DNA from: Roseateles sp. DAIF2
GTDB lineage: Bacteria > Pseudomonadota > Gammaproteobacteria > Burkholderiales > Burkholderiaceae_C
NCBI RefSeq assembly: GCF_015624425.1
Contig: NZ_CP049919.1
Coordinates: 4,278,001 to 4,342,000 of the forward strand
DNA length: 64,000 nt
Direction of reading: 5' to 3'
Every line of letters starts with the position of its first letter. The stretch's first letter is position 1. The translations under genes were made by a program, and so were the position numbers. The notes under the pieces were generated by a model. That model had not been told where the DNA came from, ran no database searches, and worked only from the letters and a program-made list of their open reading frames with translations. Below, piece by piece: positions 8,609 to 17,754 of the stretch.

Positions 8609-10402
8609 TCAGAAGGCGTCCAACGCCAGCGCGGTGACGCTGTCGGCGCCCTCGACGATGGCATCGCGCAGACCACCCGCGCGACTCAGGATGTGCTCGG
8701 CATAAAAGCGCGCGGTGGCGATCTTGGCTGTCATGAAGGAGACATCCACGCCGGCCACGACCTTGTCCTCGGCGACCAGCAGCGCACGCGCCAGCTGCCA
8801 GCCGGCCACCAGATTGCCGGCCAGCATCAGATAGGGCACCGAGCCGGCAAAGGCCGCGTTCGGGTTGCTCTTGGCCTGGGCCACGATGAAGTCCACCACG
8901 TCCAGATAGGCCTGGCGCGCGGCGCGCAGGCGCTTGAGCACCGACCGCGCGGCGGCGCTGTCGCGTGCGCCGAGCAGGGCCTCGGTCGCCTCGATCTGGC
9001 CGGCCACCGCGCGCGCCAGCGCTCCGCCGTCGCGCGTGGTCTTGCGGCCCACCAGGTCGTTGGCCTGGATCGCGGTCGTGCCCTCGTAGATGGTCAGGAT
9101 CTTGGCGTCGCGGTAGTACTGGGCCGCACCGGTCTCCTCGATGAAGCCCATGCCGCCATGCACCTGCACGCCCAGGTCGGTGACCTCCAGGCTCATCTCG
9201 GTGCTGTAGCCCTTCACCAGCGGCACCATGAACTCGTAGAAGGCCTGGTTCTGTTGGCGCGCCTCGGCATCGGGATGGTGATGCGCGGCGTCATAGGCCG
9301 CGGCCGCGACGATGGACATCGCGCGCGAGCCCTCGGTCAGCGCGCGCATCGTCATCAGCATGCGGCGCACGTCCGGGTGGTGGATGATGGGCGCGCTGGC
9401 CTTGATCGAACCGTCCACCGGGCGCGACTGCACGCGGTCGCGCGCGTACTGCGCGGCCTTCTGGTAGGCGCGCTCAGCCACCGCGATGCCCTGCACGCCG
9501 ACGCCGAAGCGCGCGGCGTTCATCATGATGAACATGTACTCGAGACCGCGGTTCTCCTCGCCGATCAGGGTGCCGATCGCGCCACCATGGTCGCCGAACT
9601 GCAGCACCGCGGTGGGGCTGGCCTTGATGCCCATCTTGTGCTCGATCGAGACGCAATGCGCGTCGTTGCGCGCGCCCAGCGAGCCGTCGGCATTGACCAG
9701 GAACTTGGGCACGATGAACAGGCTGATGCCCTTGACGCCCTCCGGCGCGCCGGCCACGCGGGCCAGCACGAGGTGGACGATGTTCTCGGCCATGTCGTGC
9801 TCGCCCCAGGTGATGAAGATCTTGGTGCCGAAGATCTTGTAGGTCCCGTCACCCTGCGGCTCCGCGCGGGTGCGCACCAAGGCCAGGTCGGAGCCGGCCT
9901 GCGGCTCGGTCAGGTTCATCGTGCCGGTCCAGCTGCCGTCGATCAGCTTGGGGATGAACATGGCTTTCTGGTCGTCGCTGCCCGCGGTCAGCAGGGCCTC
10001 GATCGCGCCGTCGGTCAAAAGCGGGCACAGCGCGAAGCTCAGGTTGGCGCTGTTGATCATCTCGCCGCAGGCGGCGCCGATGGTCTTGGGCAAGCCCTGG
10101 CCGCCGAAGTCGGTCGGGTGCTGCAGGCCCTGCCAGCCGCCGTCGGCGAACTGGCGGAAGGCCTCCTTGAAGCCGGGCGTCGCGAAGACCTGGCCGTCCT
10201 TCCAGTAGGACGGGTTCCGGTCGCCCTCGACATTCAGCGGCGCGATCACATCCTCGTTGAGCTTGGCGCATTCCTCCAGCACCGCCTGGGCGGTCTCGGG
10301 GCCATAGTCGGCGAAGGCGGGGATCTGCTCGGTCAGCTGCTGCAGGCCGGCCAGTTCCTGCATGTCGAACAGCATGTCTTTGACGGGGGCGCGGTAGGTC
10401 AT
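8609..10402 (-). CDS. Acyl-CoA dehydrogenase, large type with C-terminal extension
   Basis: The 597-residue flavoprotein oxidises an acyl-CoA to the enoyl-CoA and passes electrons to the electron transfer flavoprotein encoded just upstream. It shows the MNLTEPQAGSDLALVRTRAEP substrate/FAD segment, FITWGEHD, and the catalytic-base region TIYEGTTAIQANDLVGRK, then an alpha-helical C-terminal extension as in the 590-600 residue class. ATG 10402 is chosen over 10426 because GGAGAC precedes it. It probably forms one unit with etfB and etfA. Chain length or branching of the substrate cannot be read from the sequence. Confidence 0.93.
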   Translation of the reverse strand: MTYRAPVKDMLFDMQELAGLQQLTEQIPAFADYGPETAQAVLEECAKLNEDVIAPLNVEGDRNPSYWKDGQVFATPGFKEAFRQFADGGWQGLQHPTDFGGQGLPKTIGAACGEMINSANLSFALCPLLTDGAIEALLTAGSDDQKAMFIPKLIDGSWTGTMNLTEPQAGSDLALVRTRAEPQGDGTYKIFGTKIFITWGEHDMAENIVHLVLARVAGAPEGVKGISLFIVPKFLVNADGSLGARNDAHCVSIEHKMGIKASPTAVLQFGDHGGAIGTLIGEENRGLEYMFIMMNAARFGVGVQGIAVAERAYQKAAQYARDRVQSRPVDGSIKASAPIIHHPDVRRMLMTMRALTEGSRAMSIVAAAAYDAAHHHPDAEARQQNQAFYEFMVPLVKGYSTEMSLEVTDLGVQVHGGMGFIEETGAAQYYRDAKILTIYEGTTAIQANDLVGRKTTRDGGALARAVAGQIEATEALLGARDSAAARSVLKRLRAARQAYLDVVDFIVAQAKSNPNAAFAGSVPYLMLAGNLVAGWQLARALLVAEDKVVAGVDVSFMTAKIATARFYAEHILSRAGGLRDAIVEGADSVTALALDAF

Positions 10403-10477
10403 GATGCTTGTCTCCAGATACAACAAGGGCGCCGCGACCAGGAGTCGGGCGCCCGATGACTTCGGCGTGGGCTCGCC

Positions 10478-11410
10478 TCAGAGGGCCTTGATCAGCTCGG
10501 GCACGGCCGTGAACAGATCGGCCTCCAGGCCATAGTCGGCAACCGAGAAGATCGGCGCTTCCGGATCCTTGTTGATCGCGACGATCACCTTGGAATCCTT
10601 CATGCCGGCCAGATGCTGGATCGCGCCGGAGATGCCGGCGGCGATATAGAGCTGGGGCGCGACGATCTTGCCGGTCTGGCCGACCTGCCAGTCGTTCGGC
10701 GCGTAGCCGGCGTCGACCGCGGCGCGCGAGGCGCCCAGGGCGGCGCCCAGCTTGTCGGCCAGCGGGGTCAGCACCTCGTTGAACTTGTCGCTCGAACCCA
10801 GGGCACGGCCGCCGGAGACGATGATCTTGGCGGCGGTCAGCTCGGGGCGGTCGCTCTTCGTGACCTCGCGGCCGACGAAGCCGCTCTTACCGCTGTCGGC
10901 AACGGCGGCGATGGACTCGACGGCGGCGGAACCACCGGTGGCGGCCGCGGCGTCGAAGCCGGTCGTGCGCACGGTGATGACCTTGACGGCGTCGGCCGAT
11001 TGCACGGTGGCGATCGCGTTGCCGGCGTAGATCGGGCGCTCGAAGGTGTCGGCGCTCACCACCTTGGTGATGTCGCTGACCTGGGCCACATCCAGCAGCG
11101 CGGCGACGCGCGGTGCGACGTTCTTGCCCGAGGCGGTGGCGGGGAACAGCAGGTGGCTGTAGGCGCCGGCCACGGCGATCACCTGGGCGGCCAGGTTCTC
11201 GGCCAGGCCGTCGGCCAACTGGGCGGCGTCGGCATGCAGCACCTTGGCCACGCCAGCGATCTGCGCGGCGGCGGCGGCGGCGGCACCGGCGTTGGCGCCG
11301 GCCACCAGCACATGCACATCGCCACCGGCGGCCAGGGCCGCGGTCACGGTGTTGAGGGTGGCGCCCTTGATGGAGGCGTTGTCGTGTTCAGCGATGACGA
11401 GAGCGGTCAT
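10478..11410 (-). CDS. etfA: Electron transfer flavoprotein alpha subunit
   Basis: The 310-residue product has an N-terminal adenine-nucleotide hydrolase-like domain and the conserved C-terminal FAD domain with [45 protein letters not shown]. With EtfB it forms the soluble heterodimer that takes electrons from acyl-CoA dehydrogenases to ETF:ubiquinone oxidoreductase. The start at [11 protein letters not shown] (11410) matches the family; a start 15 bases upstream is possible. It lies 42 bases after etfB in the same direction. Confidence 0.96.
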   Translation of the reverse strand: MTALVIAEHDNASIKGATLNTVTAALAAGGDVHVLVAGANAGAAAAAAAQIAGVAKVLHADAAQLADGLAENLAAQVIAVAGAYSHLLFPATASGKNVAPRVAALLDVAQVSDITKVVSADTFERPIYAGNAIATVQSADAVKVITVRTTGFDAAAATGGSAAVESIAAVADSGKSGFVGREVTKSDRPELTAAKIIVSGGRALGSSDKFNEVLTPLADKLGAALGASRAAVDAGYAPNDWQVGQTGKIVAPQLYIAAGISGAIQHLAGMKDSKVIVAINKDPEAPIFSVADYGLEADLFTAVPELIKAL

Positions 11411-11452
11411 GAGTCGAATCTCCAAATCTTGTAAAAGTTCAGCGGTCCAGGC

Positions 11453-12202
11453 TCAGATGACCTTGGCTTCGTTCTTCAGCTTCGAGACGAGGGTCGCGAC
11501 ATCGGGCACCTTGATGCCGGCGCTGCGCTTGGGCGGCTCCTCGACCTTCAGGGTCTTGATGCGCGGCGCCACGTCCACGCCCAGGTCGGCCGGCTTGACG
11601 GTGTCGAGCTGCTTCTTCTTGGCCTTCATGATGTTGGGCAGGGTCACGTAGCGCGGCTCGTTCAGGCGCAGGTCGGTGGTGACCACGGCCGGCAGGCTCA
11701 GGGACACGGTCTCCAGGCCGCCATCGACCTCGCGGGTGACGTTCGCCTTGCCGTCGACGATCTCGACCTTGGAGGCGAAGGTGCCCTGCGGCAGGCCGGT
11801 CAGCGCGGCCAGCATCTGGCCGGTCTGGTTGCAATCGTCGTCGATCGCCTGCTTGCCCAGGATCACCAGCTGCGGCTGCTCCTTGTCGACCAGGGCCTTC
11901 AGCAGCTTGGCGACGGCCAGCGGCTGCAGTTCGGCATCGGTCTCGACCAGGATGGCGCGGTCGGCGCCGATGGCCATCGCGGTACGCAGGGTTTCCTGGC
12001 ACTGGGTCACGCCGCAGGACACGGCGATCACCTCGGTGACCACGCCCTTCTCCTTCAGGCGCACGGCCTCTTCGACGGCGATCTCGTCAAAGGGGTTCAT
12101 CGACATCTTGACGTTGGCGATATCCACGCCGGTGCCGTCGCTCTTGACGCGCACCTTGACGTTGTAGTCGACCACGCGTTTGACAGGGACCAAAACCTTC
12201 AT
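11453..12202 (-). CDS. etfB: Electron transfer flavoprotein beta subunit
   Basis: The 249-residue product starts [20 protein letters not shown] and includes the [18 protein letters not shown] block near residue 35 and the [30 protein letters not shown] nucleotide-binding segment. This is the AMP-binding partner of EtfA and the first gene of the minus-strand operon etfB-etfA-acyl-CoA dehydrogenase-flavin oxidoreductase. ATG 12202 is preferred to a start six codons upstream because homology begins there. A palindromic operator lies 19 bases upstream of the start. Confidence 0.96.
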   Translation of the reverse strand: MKVLVPVKRVVDYNVKVRVKSDGTGVDIANVKMSMNPFDEIAVEEAVRLKEKGVVTEVIAVSCGVTQCQETLRTAMAIGADRAILVETDAELQPLAVAKLLKALVDKEQPQLVILGKQAIDDDCNQTGQMLAALTGLPQGTFASKVEIVDGKANVTREVDGGLETVSLSLPAVVTTDLRLNEPRYVTLPNIMKAKKKQLDTVKPADLGVDVAPRIKTLKVEEPPKRSAGIKVPDVATLVSKLKNEAKVI

Positions 12203-12220
12203 CGAAGTCTCCAGAGGCAA

Positions 12221-12236
12221 TTGACGTTAACGTTAA
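12221..12236 (-). promoter_or_regulatory. Candidate MerR-type (LiuR-like) operator upstream of etfB
   Basis: TTGACGTTAACGTTAA is a palindrome with one mismatched pair in 16 bases. It resembles the TTnACG-CGTnAA type of site attributed to LiuR, the MerR-family repressor of branched-chain amino acid and fatty acid catabolism genes in proteobacteria. Its position 19 bases upstream of etfB suits repression of the acyl oxidation operon. No liuR gene is in the window; the regulator is inferred from motif and context. Confidence 0.5.
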
Positions 12237-12351
12237 TCAGATTCTACGGGTGCTGCCGACGGCGCCAGAGTCGCCCAGGTGGCTTTCGGCTCAAAAAAGC
12301 ACGATCGTTCTATTTTAACCACGAAGTTTCAGCGGCTAGACTCGCCCGCGC

Positions 12352-13176
12352 ATGAACCGCAACTCTCCCCTGTCGCCGCTGCCCCCCTGCATCGGCGTTT
12401 TCGATTCCGGCGTCGGCGGCCTGACCGTGCTGCGCGAGCTGCGCCGCCAGCTGCCCTCGGTGCCGCTGCGCTATATCGCCGACACCGCCTATGCGCCCTA
12501 TGGCTCGCATGGCAGCGACTACATCACCGAGCGCAGCCTGCGCCTGGCCGGGCATCTGATCGCCCAGGGCGCGCGCCTGCTGGTGGTGGCCTGCAATACC
12601 GCGACGGCCCACGCGGTCGGCGCCTTGCGCGCGCGCTGGCCCGAGCTGCCGATCGTCGGCACCGAGCCGGGCATCAAGCCCGCGGTGGCGGCCAGCCGCA
12701 ACGGCCGCATCGCCGTGCTGGCCACCGTGGCCACCCTGGCCAGCGAGCGCTATCGCGACCTGCTGGCGCGCCATGCCGACGGCACCCAGGTGCTGAGCCA
12801 GCCCTGCCCCGGCCTGGTCGACCTGATCGAGGCGGGCGATCTGCAATCCCCATCGATCGATGCGCTGATCGAACGCTTCTGCGCGCCGCTGCGCGAGGCG
12901 GGCGTCGACACGGTGCTGCTGGGCTGCACCCATTACCCGCTGATCCAGCCGCGCCTGCAGCGCGCCCTGGGCGAGCAGGTGCAGCTGCTGAACATCGAGA
13001 CCGCGGTGGCGCAGCAGAGCGTGCGGCTGTGGCAGGCGCTCGATCTGCCAACAAGCGAAGGCGCCAATGCCCCACTGCATCTGGCCACCACCGGCGACGC
13101 GGCCGCGCTGCAGCGCTTCGTCGCCGAGGCGCTGGGCTGGACCGATCTATCGGTCGAGGCCCTGCCCGATCTCTGA
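12352..13176 (+). CDS. murI: Glutamate racemase
   Basis: The 274-residue enzyme interconverts L- and D-glutamate for peptidoglycan. Both catalytic cysteines are present: C81 in VVACNTATAH and C192 in LLGCTHYPLI. The FDSGVGGLTVL motif (D18, S19) and ADTAYAPYG are also there. It is monocistronic: the divergent etfB lies upstream on the other strand and the convergent transporter begins three bases after its stop, with no terminator between them. Confidence 0.96.
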   Translation: MNRNSPLSPLPPCIGVFDSGVGGLTVLRELRRQLPSVPLRYIADTAYAPYGSHGSDYITERSLRLAGHLIAQGARLLVVACNTATAHAVGALRARWPELPIVGTEPGIKPAVAASRNGRIAVLATVATLASERYRDLLARHADGTQVLSQPCPGLVDLIEAGDLQSPSIDALIERFCAPLREAGVDTVLLGCTHYPLIQPRLQRALGEQVQLLNIETAVAQQSVRLWQALDLPTSEGANAPLHLATTGDAAALQRFVAEALGWTDLSVEALPDL

Positions 13177-13179
13177 GGA

Positions 13180-14487
13180 TCAGGCCGCGGCCTGGGCCGC
13201 CGCCATGCCGCGCTTCATGTCGATGCCGCGCAGGATCAGCCAGCCCAGCACGAAGAACACGCCGGTGCTGAGGATGGCCAGGCGGTGGTTGCCGGCCGAG
13301 GCCCAGGTCACGAAGCCATAGGTCAGCGGGCCGATGATGGCCGCCAGCCGGGTCGCGAAGGTCCACAGACCGAAGAACTCGGCCAGGCGGGTCGGCGGCG
13401 CGAAGCTGCCCGCCAGCGCGCGGCCGCAGGACTGGCTGGAACCCATGCACAGGCCGGCGATCACCGCGGCAATCCAGAACAGGGTCGGCGTGGTCGCCAG
13501 ATAGGCCAGCAGCACCATCAGGATCCAGCCGAGCAAGGTGTAGGCCAGCGCGCGCTGGTGGCCGACGCGATCCTCGAAATAGCCGAAGGCGAAGGCGCCC
13601 AGCGCCGACGCGATATTGACCAGGAACACCAGGGCCATGGTCTGGGCCTGCTTGAAACCCAGGGCCTGCTCGGCATAGACCGCCGCCAGCGCGATCACGA
13701 CCGCGATGCCCGCCTGGTAGCTGGTGCCGCAGGCCAGCAGGCGCAGGAAGTCCGGATAGGCCTGGGCGCGCTGCCAGGAGGCCCAGAGCCGGCGCAGGCC
13801 GCCACCGCCACGTTCGGCCGCCTGGCGCTGCGGCGCTGCCTGCGCCTTGCTGCGCTCACGCAGCAGCAAAAAGGTCGGCAGCGCGGCCAGCGCGTACAGG
13901 CCGGCCGTGATCAGCATCGTCACCGGCACGAACTCGGTCGCCGGGATGCCCTGCGCTTGCGCCTGCAGCACATAGGCCAGCGACAGGCCCAGCGACAGCA
14001 TGCCGCCGCAATAGCCGAAGGCCCAGCCCCAACCGGAGACGCGGCCCAGCGCGTCGCGCCGAGCCAGCTCCGGCAGGAAGGCCGCGATCAGCGATTCGCC
14101 GTAGGAGTAGAAGGTGTTGGACAGCACGACGGCGATCGCCGCCGGCCAGATCTCGCCGCGCCCGGCCAGCGCCAGGCCGATGGTCGAGATCACGCAGCCC
14201 AGGGTGCTGACCGCCAGCAGGCGCTTCTTGGCCGCATGGGCGTCGGCATAGGCGCCGAGCGCGGGCATGGTCAGCATCACGATCAGGCTGGAGAGCGCGA
14301 TCAGCACGGTCCACAGCAGGGTCGCAAAGGGGCTGCCCTCGGCGACGACGCCAACGAAATAGGCGTTGTAGACCGCCGTCAGCACGACCGTGGTGTAGCC
14401 CGAGTTGGCGAAGTCGTACATCGACCAGCCGAACACCTCGCGCTTTTTCACGCCCTCGTTCAGCAAATCCTGGCTGATCGTTCCCAC
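13180..14487 (-). CDS. MFS transporter of the UMF1 / Atg22-like family
   Basis: The 435-residue protein has about twelve hydrophobic segments and begins with the family signature EVFGWSMYDFANSGYTTVVLTAVYNAYFV, characteristic of UMF1 permeases (COG2270). Relatives include fungal Atg22 vacuolar amino acid effluxers; bacterial substrates are unknown. A basic loop (AAKKRLL) follows TM2 and a long charged loop lies in the middle near residues 210-240. It ends three bases from the convergent murI stop. The tRNA-Leu(UAA) gene is read on the same strand from further upstream. Confidence 0.88.
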   Translation of the reverse strand: MGTISQDLLNEGVKKREVFGWSMYDFANSGYTTVVLTAVYNAYFVGVVAEGSPFATLLWTVLIALSSLIVMLTMPALGAYADAHAAKKRLLAVSTLGCVISTIGLALAGRGEIWPAAIAVVLSNTFYSYGESLIAAFLPELARRDALGRVSGWGWAFGYCGGMLSLGLSLAYVLQAQAQGIPATEFVPVTMLITAGLYALAALPTFLLLRERSKAQAAPQRQAAERGGGGLRRLWASWQRAQAYPDFLRLLACGTSYQAGIAVVIALAAVYAEQALGFKQAQTMALVFLVNIASALGAFAFGYFEDRVGHQRALAYTLLGWILMVLLAYLATTPTLFWIAAVIAGLCMGSSQSCGRALAGSFAPPTRLAEFFGLWTFATRLAAIIGPLTYGFVTWASAGNHRLAILSTGVFFVLGWLILRGIDMKRGMAAAQAAA

Positions 14488-14523
14488 GCGGACCCTTAAT
14501 GATGGTTAGGCCAGCGCGCGAGA

Positions 14524-14612
14524 TGGTGCCCGGGAGGGGAATCGAACCCCTACGCCCCTTTCAGGGCCGCGGATTTTAAGTCCGCTGCGTCTACCAATTT
14601 CACCACCCGGGC
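14524..14612 (-). tRNA. tRNA-Leu(UAA)
   Basis: The complementary strand folds as an 89-base class II tRNA: acceptor GCCCGGG/CCCGGGC, D-arm GTGAAATTGGTAGAC, anticodon loop with TAA (CGGACTTAAAATCCG), long variable arm, T-arm GGGGTTCGATTCCCC, discriminator A and encoded CCA. Confidence 0.97.
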
Positions 14613-14664
14613 GGCGCTGAAGCGTGCGCATTATCTCTGCGCTGGCCTGCGCGGAACACATAAA

Positions 14665-14690
14665 GAAAAAGGGAAGTCCGCAGACTTCCC
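14665..14690 (-). terminator. Terminator of the Gly/Cys tRNA unit
   Basis: GGGAAGTC (14671-14678) pairs with GACTTCCC (14683-14690), with TTTTTCTTTA following on the minus strand. It lies directly after the first tRNA-Gly in transcription order and before tRNA-Leu(UAA). The opposite strand also has four T, so it may be bidirectional. Confidence 0.8.
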
Positions 14691-14700
14691 TTTTCGATTT

Positions 14701-14776
14701 TGGAGCGGGTAACGAGGCTCGAACTCGTGACCTCAACCTTGGCAAGGTTGCGCTCTACCAACTGAGCTACACCCGC
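14701..14776 (-). tRNA. tRNA-Gly(GCC), copy 1
   Basis: A 76-base tRNA with acceptor GCGGGTG, D-arm TAGCTCAGTTGGTAGAGC, anticodon stem-loop CAACCTTGCCAAGGTTG (GCC), T-arm CGAGTTCGAGCCTCG and CCA encoded. It is identical in sequence to the copy at 14824-14899. Confidence 0.98.
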
Positions 14777-14823
14777 ATTTCTCTCTGGCTTGGTGAACCA
14801 AAGACCGGCGCGAACCGGGATCT

Positions 14824-14899
14824 TGGAGCGGGTAACGAGGCTCGAACTCGTGACCTCAACCTTGGCAAGGTTGCGCTCTACCAACTGAGCTACACCCGC
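14824..14899 (-). tRNA. tRNA-Gly(GCC), copy 2
   Basis: A 76-base tRNA identical to the copy at 14701-14776, anticodon GCC, CCA encoded. The two copies are 47 bases apart, consistent with a recent tandem duplication or gene conversion. Confidence 0.98.
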
Positions 14900-14909
14900 A
14901 TTGAATTCT

Positions 14910-14983
14910 TGGAGGCGCGGTCCGGAGTCGAACCGGACTAACCGGATTTGCAATCCGGGGCATAACCGCTTTGCTACCGCGCC
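14910..14983 (-). tRNA. tRNA-Cys(GCA)
   Basis: A 74-base tRNA with acceptor GGCGCGG/CCGCGCC, anticodon loop CCGGATTGCAAATCCGG (GCA), T-arm TCCGGTTCGACTCCGGA and CCA encoded. It sits ten bases upstream of tRNA-Gly copy 2 in transcription order. Confidence 0.97.
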
Positions 14984-15025
14984 TTAGAAATCAAATTTTA
15001 ATTACCGGCATTTGGTGCTGCCGAT

Positions 15026-15050
15026 AAAAATGGGAAGCCGGGGCTTCCCA
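15026..15050 (-). terminator. Terminator after tRNA-Gly copy 3
   Basis: On the minus strand TGGGAAGCC / GGCTTCCCA is followed by TTTTTATCGG. It separates tRNA-Gly copy 3 from the tRNA-Cys/Gly/Gly group; some read-through is possible because no strong promoter is evident before tRNA-Cys. Confidence 0.75.
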
Positions 15051-15060
15051 TCTGTATGCC

Positions 15061-15136
15061 TGGAGCGGGTAACGAGGCTCGAACTCGTGACCTCGACCTT
15101 GGCAAGGTCGCGCTCTACCAACTGAGCTACACCCGC
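15061..15136 (-). tRNA. tRNA-Gly(GCC), copy 3
   Basis: A 76-base tRNA with anticodon GCC that differs from the other two Gly copies only in the anticodon stem (CGACCTTGCCAAGGTCG). CCA is encoded. It is the first tRNA of the cluster in transcription order and lies downstream of a good promoter. Confidence 0.98.
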
Positions 15137-15199
15137 ATAGTTTCAACACACTGCTCGCTGAACTTTTTATCGTCCTGCGCCGTCTGCGCTGAAGCAGCT

Positions 15200-15229
15200 A
15201 TTCTATACCGAAAAATTTGACCTATGCAA
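15200..15229 (-). promoter_or_regulatory. Sigma-70-type promoter of the tRNA-Gly/Cys cluster
   Basis: On the minus strand TTGCAT (15229-15224) and TAGAAT (15205-15200) are separated by 18 bases; the -10 matches consensus at 5 of 6 positions. It lies between the lon stop and tRNA-Gly copy 3, giving a leader of roughly 55 bases. Confidence 0.6.
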
Positions 15230-15256
15230 GACCTTGCGGCCCCGCACAGGTAAATT

Positions 15257-17668
15257 TCAATGCGTCGCGGTGGCCGAGGCCGTCACCGGTGCATCGGCCT
15301 TGGCCGCCACGGCCGGCTCTTCATCGGGCAGAGGGGTCGGCATGGACTCCAGCGCCACTTCCAGCACGCGGTCGATCCACTTGACCGGCACGATCTCGAG
15401 CTGGTTCTTGACGTTCTCGGGGATGTCCTGCAGGTCCTTGACGTTCTCTTCCGGGATCATCACGGTCTTGATGCCGCCGCGGTGCGCCGCCAGCAGCTTC
15501 TCCTTCAGGCCGCCGATCGCCGTCACCTCGCCGCGCAGGGTGATCTCGCCGGTCATCGCCACATCGGCACGCACCGGGATGCCGGTCAGGGTCGACACGA
15601 AGGCCGTCGTCATCGCGGCACCCGCGCTCGGACCATCCTTCGGCGTCGCACCATCCGGCAGGTGGATGTGCATGTCGCGCTTCTCGAACACCTCGTCCTT
15701 GATGCCCAGGCGGCGGGCGCGCGAGCGCACCACGGTGCGGGCCGCCTCGACCGATTCCTTCATCACGTCGCCCAGCGAGCCGGTGCGGATGATGTTGCCC
15801 TTGCCCGGCATGGCCGTCGCCTCGATGGTCAGCAGATCGCCGCCCACCTCGGTCCAGGCCAGCCCGACCACCTGGCCGACCTGGTTCTTCTTCTCGGCGC
15901 GGCCGAAGTCGTACTTGCGCACGCCCAGGAAGTCGTTCAGGTTCTCGTCGGTGATCTGCACCTTGCCGTCGTAGGTCTTGAGCTGGATGCCCTTGACCAC
16001 CTTGCGGCAGATCTTCGAGATCTCGCGCTCCAGCGAACGCACGCCGGCTTCCCGCGTGTAGTAGCGGATGATGCCGCGGATGGCGGCCTCGGTGACCTCC
16101 ATCTCCTCGTCCAGCACGCCGTTGTTCTTGCGCTGCTTGGGCAGCAGGTAGCGCTGCGCGATGTTGACCTTCTCGTCCTCGGTATAGCCCGACAAGCGGA
16201 TCACTTCCATCCGGTCCAGCAGGGCCGGCGGGATGTTCAGCGAGTTCGAGGTGGCGACGAACATCACGTCGCTGAGATCGAAATCGACCTCAACGTAATG
16301 GTCGGCGAAGGTATGGTTCTGCTCCGGGTCCAGCACCTCCAGCAGGGCCGAGGACGGATCGCCGCGGAAGTCCATGCCCAGCTTGTCGATCTCGTCGAGC
16401 AGGAACAGCGGATTGCGCGTGCCGGTCTTGGACAGGCTCTGCAGCACCTTGCCCGGCATCGAGCCGATATAGGTGCGGCGATGGCCACGGATCTCGGCCT
16501 CGTCGCGCACGCCACCCAGGGCCATGCGCACGAACTTGCGGCCGGTGGCGCGCGCCACGCTCTGGCCCAGCGAGGTCTTGCCGACGCCCGGAGGGCCGAC
16601 CAGGCACAGGATCGGCGCCTTGACCTTGTCGACGCGCTGCTGCACCGCGAGGTACTCGAGGATGCGTTCCTTGACCTTGTCCAGACCGTAGTGGTCCTCG
16701 TTCAGCACGTTCTCGGCATTCGCCAGGTCATGCTTGATCTTGGTCTTCTTGCTCCAGGGCAGGTTGACCAGGGTCTCGATGTAGTTGCGCACCACCGTCG
16801 CTTCGGCGGACATCGGCGACATCAGCTTGAGCTTCTTCAGCTCGCTGTCGGCCTTCTTGCGCGCTTCCTTGGGCATGCGGGCGGCCTGGATCTTCTTGTC
16901 CAGATCCTCCAGGTCCGCGCCCTCCTCGCCGTCGCCGAGTTCCTTCTGGATCGCCTTGACCTGCTCGTTCAGGTAGTACTCGCGCTGGCTCTTCTCCATC
17001 TGGCGCTTGACGCGCCCGCGGATGCGCTTTTCCACCTGCAGGATGTCGACCTCATGCTCCAGCAGGTCGAGCAGCTTCTCCAGCCGCTTGGCCACGTCGG
17101 ACAGGTCCAGCACCGACTGCTTGGCGTCGAGCTTGAGCGGCAGGTGCGCGGCGATGGTGTCGGCCAGACGGCCGGCATCGTCGATCCCGGCGATCGAGGT
17201 CAGGATCTCGGGCGGGATCTTCTTGTTGAGCTTGACGTACTGGTCGAACTGCTGGGTCACCGCGCGGCGCAGCGCCTCGACCTCGGGCTTCGGATCGGCC
17301 TCGGGCGGGATCGGCAGCACCTCGGCGGTGAAATGCTCCTCGCCATCGGTGATGCTCTGCGTGGTGGCGCGCTGCAGGCCTTCGACCAGCACCTTCACGG
17401 TGCCGTCGGGCAGCTTCAGCATCTGCAGGATGCTGGAGACGCAGCCCACCTCGAACATGTCGTCGGGCTTGGGCTCATCCTTGCCGGCGGCCTTCTGGGC
17501 CACCAGCATGATCTGGCGGCCGGCTTCCATCGCCGCCTCCAGCGCCTTGATGGACTTGGGGCGTCCCACGAACAGCGGGATCACCATGTGCGGGAACACC
17601 ACCACATCGCGCAGCGGCAGCAGCGGCAGGGTGATGGGTTCGGCAGGCAGAACGGGATGACCGGACAT
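15257..17668 (-). CDS. lon: ATP-dependent protease La (Lon)
   Basis: The 803-residue cytoplasmic AAA+ serine protease degrades misfolded and regulatory proteins. In order it has the N-terminal substrate domain ([23 protein letters not shown]), a coiled-coil stretch ([20 protein letters not shown]), the Walker A motif GPPGVGKTS, Walker B with [11 protein letters not shown], and the proteolytic domain with the catalytic Ser681 in DGPSAGAA and Lys724 in GGLKEKLL. The C-terminal tail is Ala/Pro-rich. It is the last gene of the tig-clpP-clpX-lon block. An 86-base gap with a 7-bp hairpin (17683-17705) just before its Shine-Dalgarno sequence separates it from clpX. Confidence 0.98.
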   Translation of the reverse strand: MSGHPVLPAEPITLPLLPLRDVVVFPHMVIPLFVGRPKSIKALEAAMEAGRQIMLVAQKAAGKDEPKPDDMFEVGCVSSILQMLKLPDGTVKVLVEGLQRATTQSITDGEEHFTAEVLPIPPEADPKPEVEALRRAVTQQFDQYVKLNKKIPPEILTSIAGIDDAGRLADTIAAHLPLKLDAKQSVLDLSDVAKRLEKLLDLLEHEVDILQVEKRIRGRVKRQMEKSQREYYLNEQVKAIQKELGDGEEGADLEDLDKKIQAARMPKEARKKADSELKKLKLMSPMSAEATVVRNYIETLVNLPWSKKTKIKHDLANAENVLNEDHYGLDKVKERILEYLAVQQRVDKVKAPILCLVGPPGVGKTSLGQSVARATGRKFVRMALGGVRDEAEIRGHRRTYIGSMPGKVLQSLSKTGTRNPLFLLDEIDKLGMDFRGDPSSALLEVLDPEQNHTFADHYVEVDFDLSDVMFVATSNSLNIPPALLDRMEVIRLSGYTEDEKVNIAQRYLLPKQRKNNGVLDEEMEVTEAAIRGIIRYYTREAGVRSLEREISKICRKVVKGIQLKTYDGKVQITDENLNDFLGVRKYDFGRAEKKNQVGQVVGLAWTEVGGDLLTIEATAMPGKGNIIRTGSLGDVMKESVEAARTVVRSRARRLGIKDEVFEKRDMHIHLPDGATPKDGPSAGAAMTTAFVSTLTGIPVRADVAMTGEITLRGEVTAIGGLKEKLLAAHRGGIKTVMIPEENVKDLQDIPENVKNQLEIVPVKWIDRVLEVALESMPTPLPDEEPAVAAKADAPVTASATATH

Positions 17669-17754
17669 GAAAACCTCTCTTTCTCAGGCCCATCTGGAGC
17701 CTGAGCGGGCGATTACAAGACGCCGAATGGATGGGATCGGTCGATTGAAACAGC

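Noticed and set aside
7979..10459. 826-codon open frame on the plus strand opposite the flavin oxidoreductase and acyl-CoA dehydrogenase genes
   Set aside because: Composition is typical of an antisense frame in high-GC DNA and it spans the junction of two genuine genes.
15260..17704. 814-codon open frame opposite lon
   Set aside because: It mirrors lon almost exactly and has no recognisable domain; lon is complete with all catalytic residues.
17669..17754. Heat-shock (sigma-32) promoter before lon
   Set aside because: A CCCATCCAT-like -10 is visible but no acceptable CTTGAA-type -35 at the right distance.
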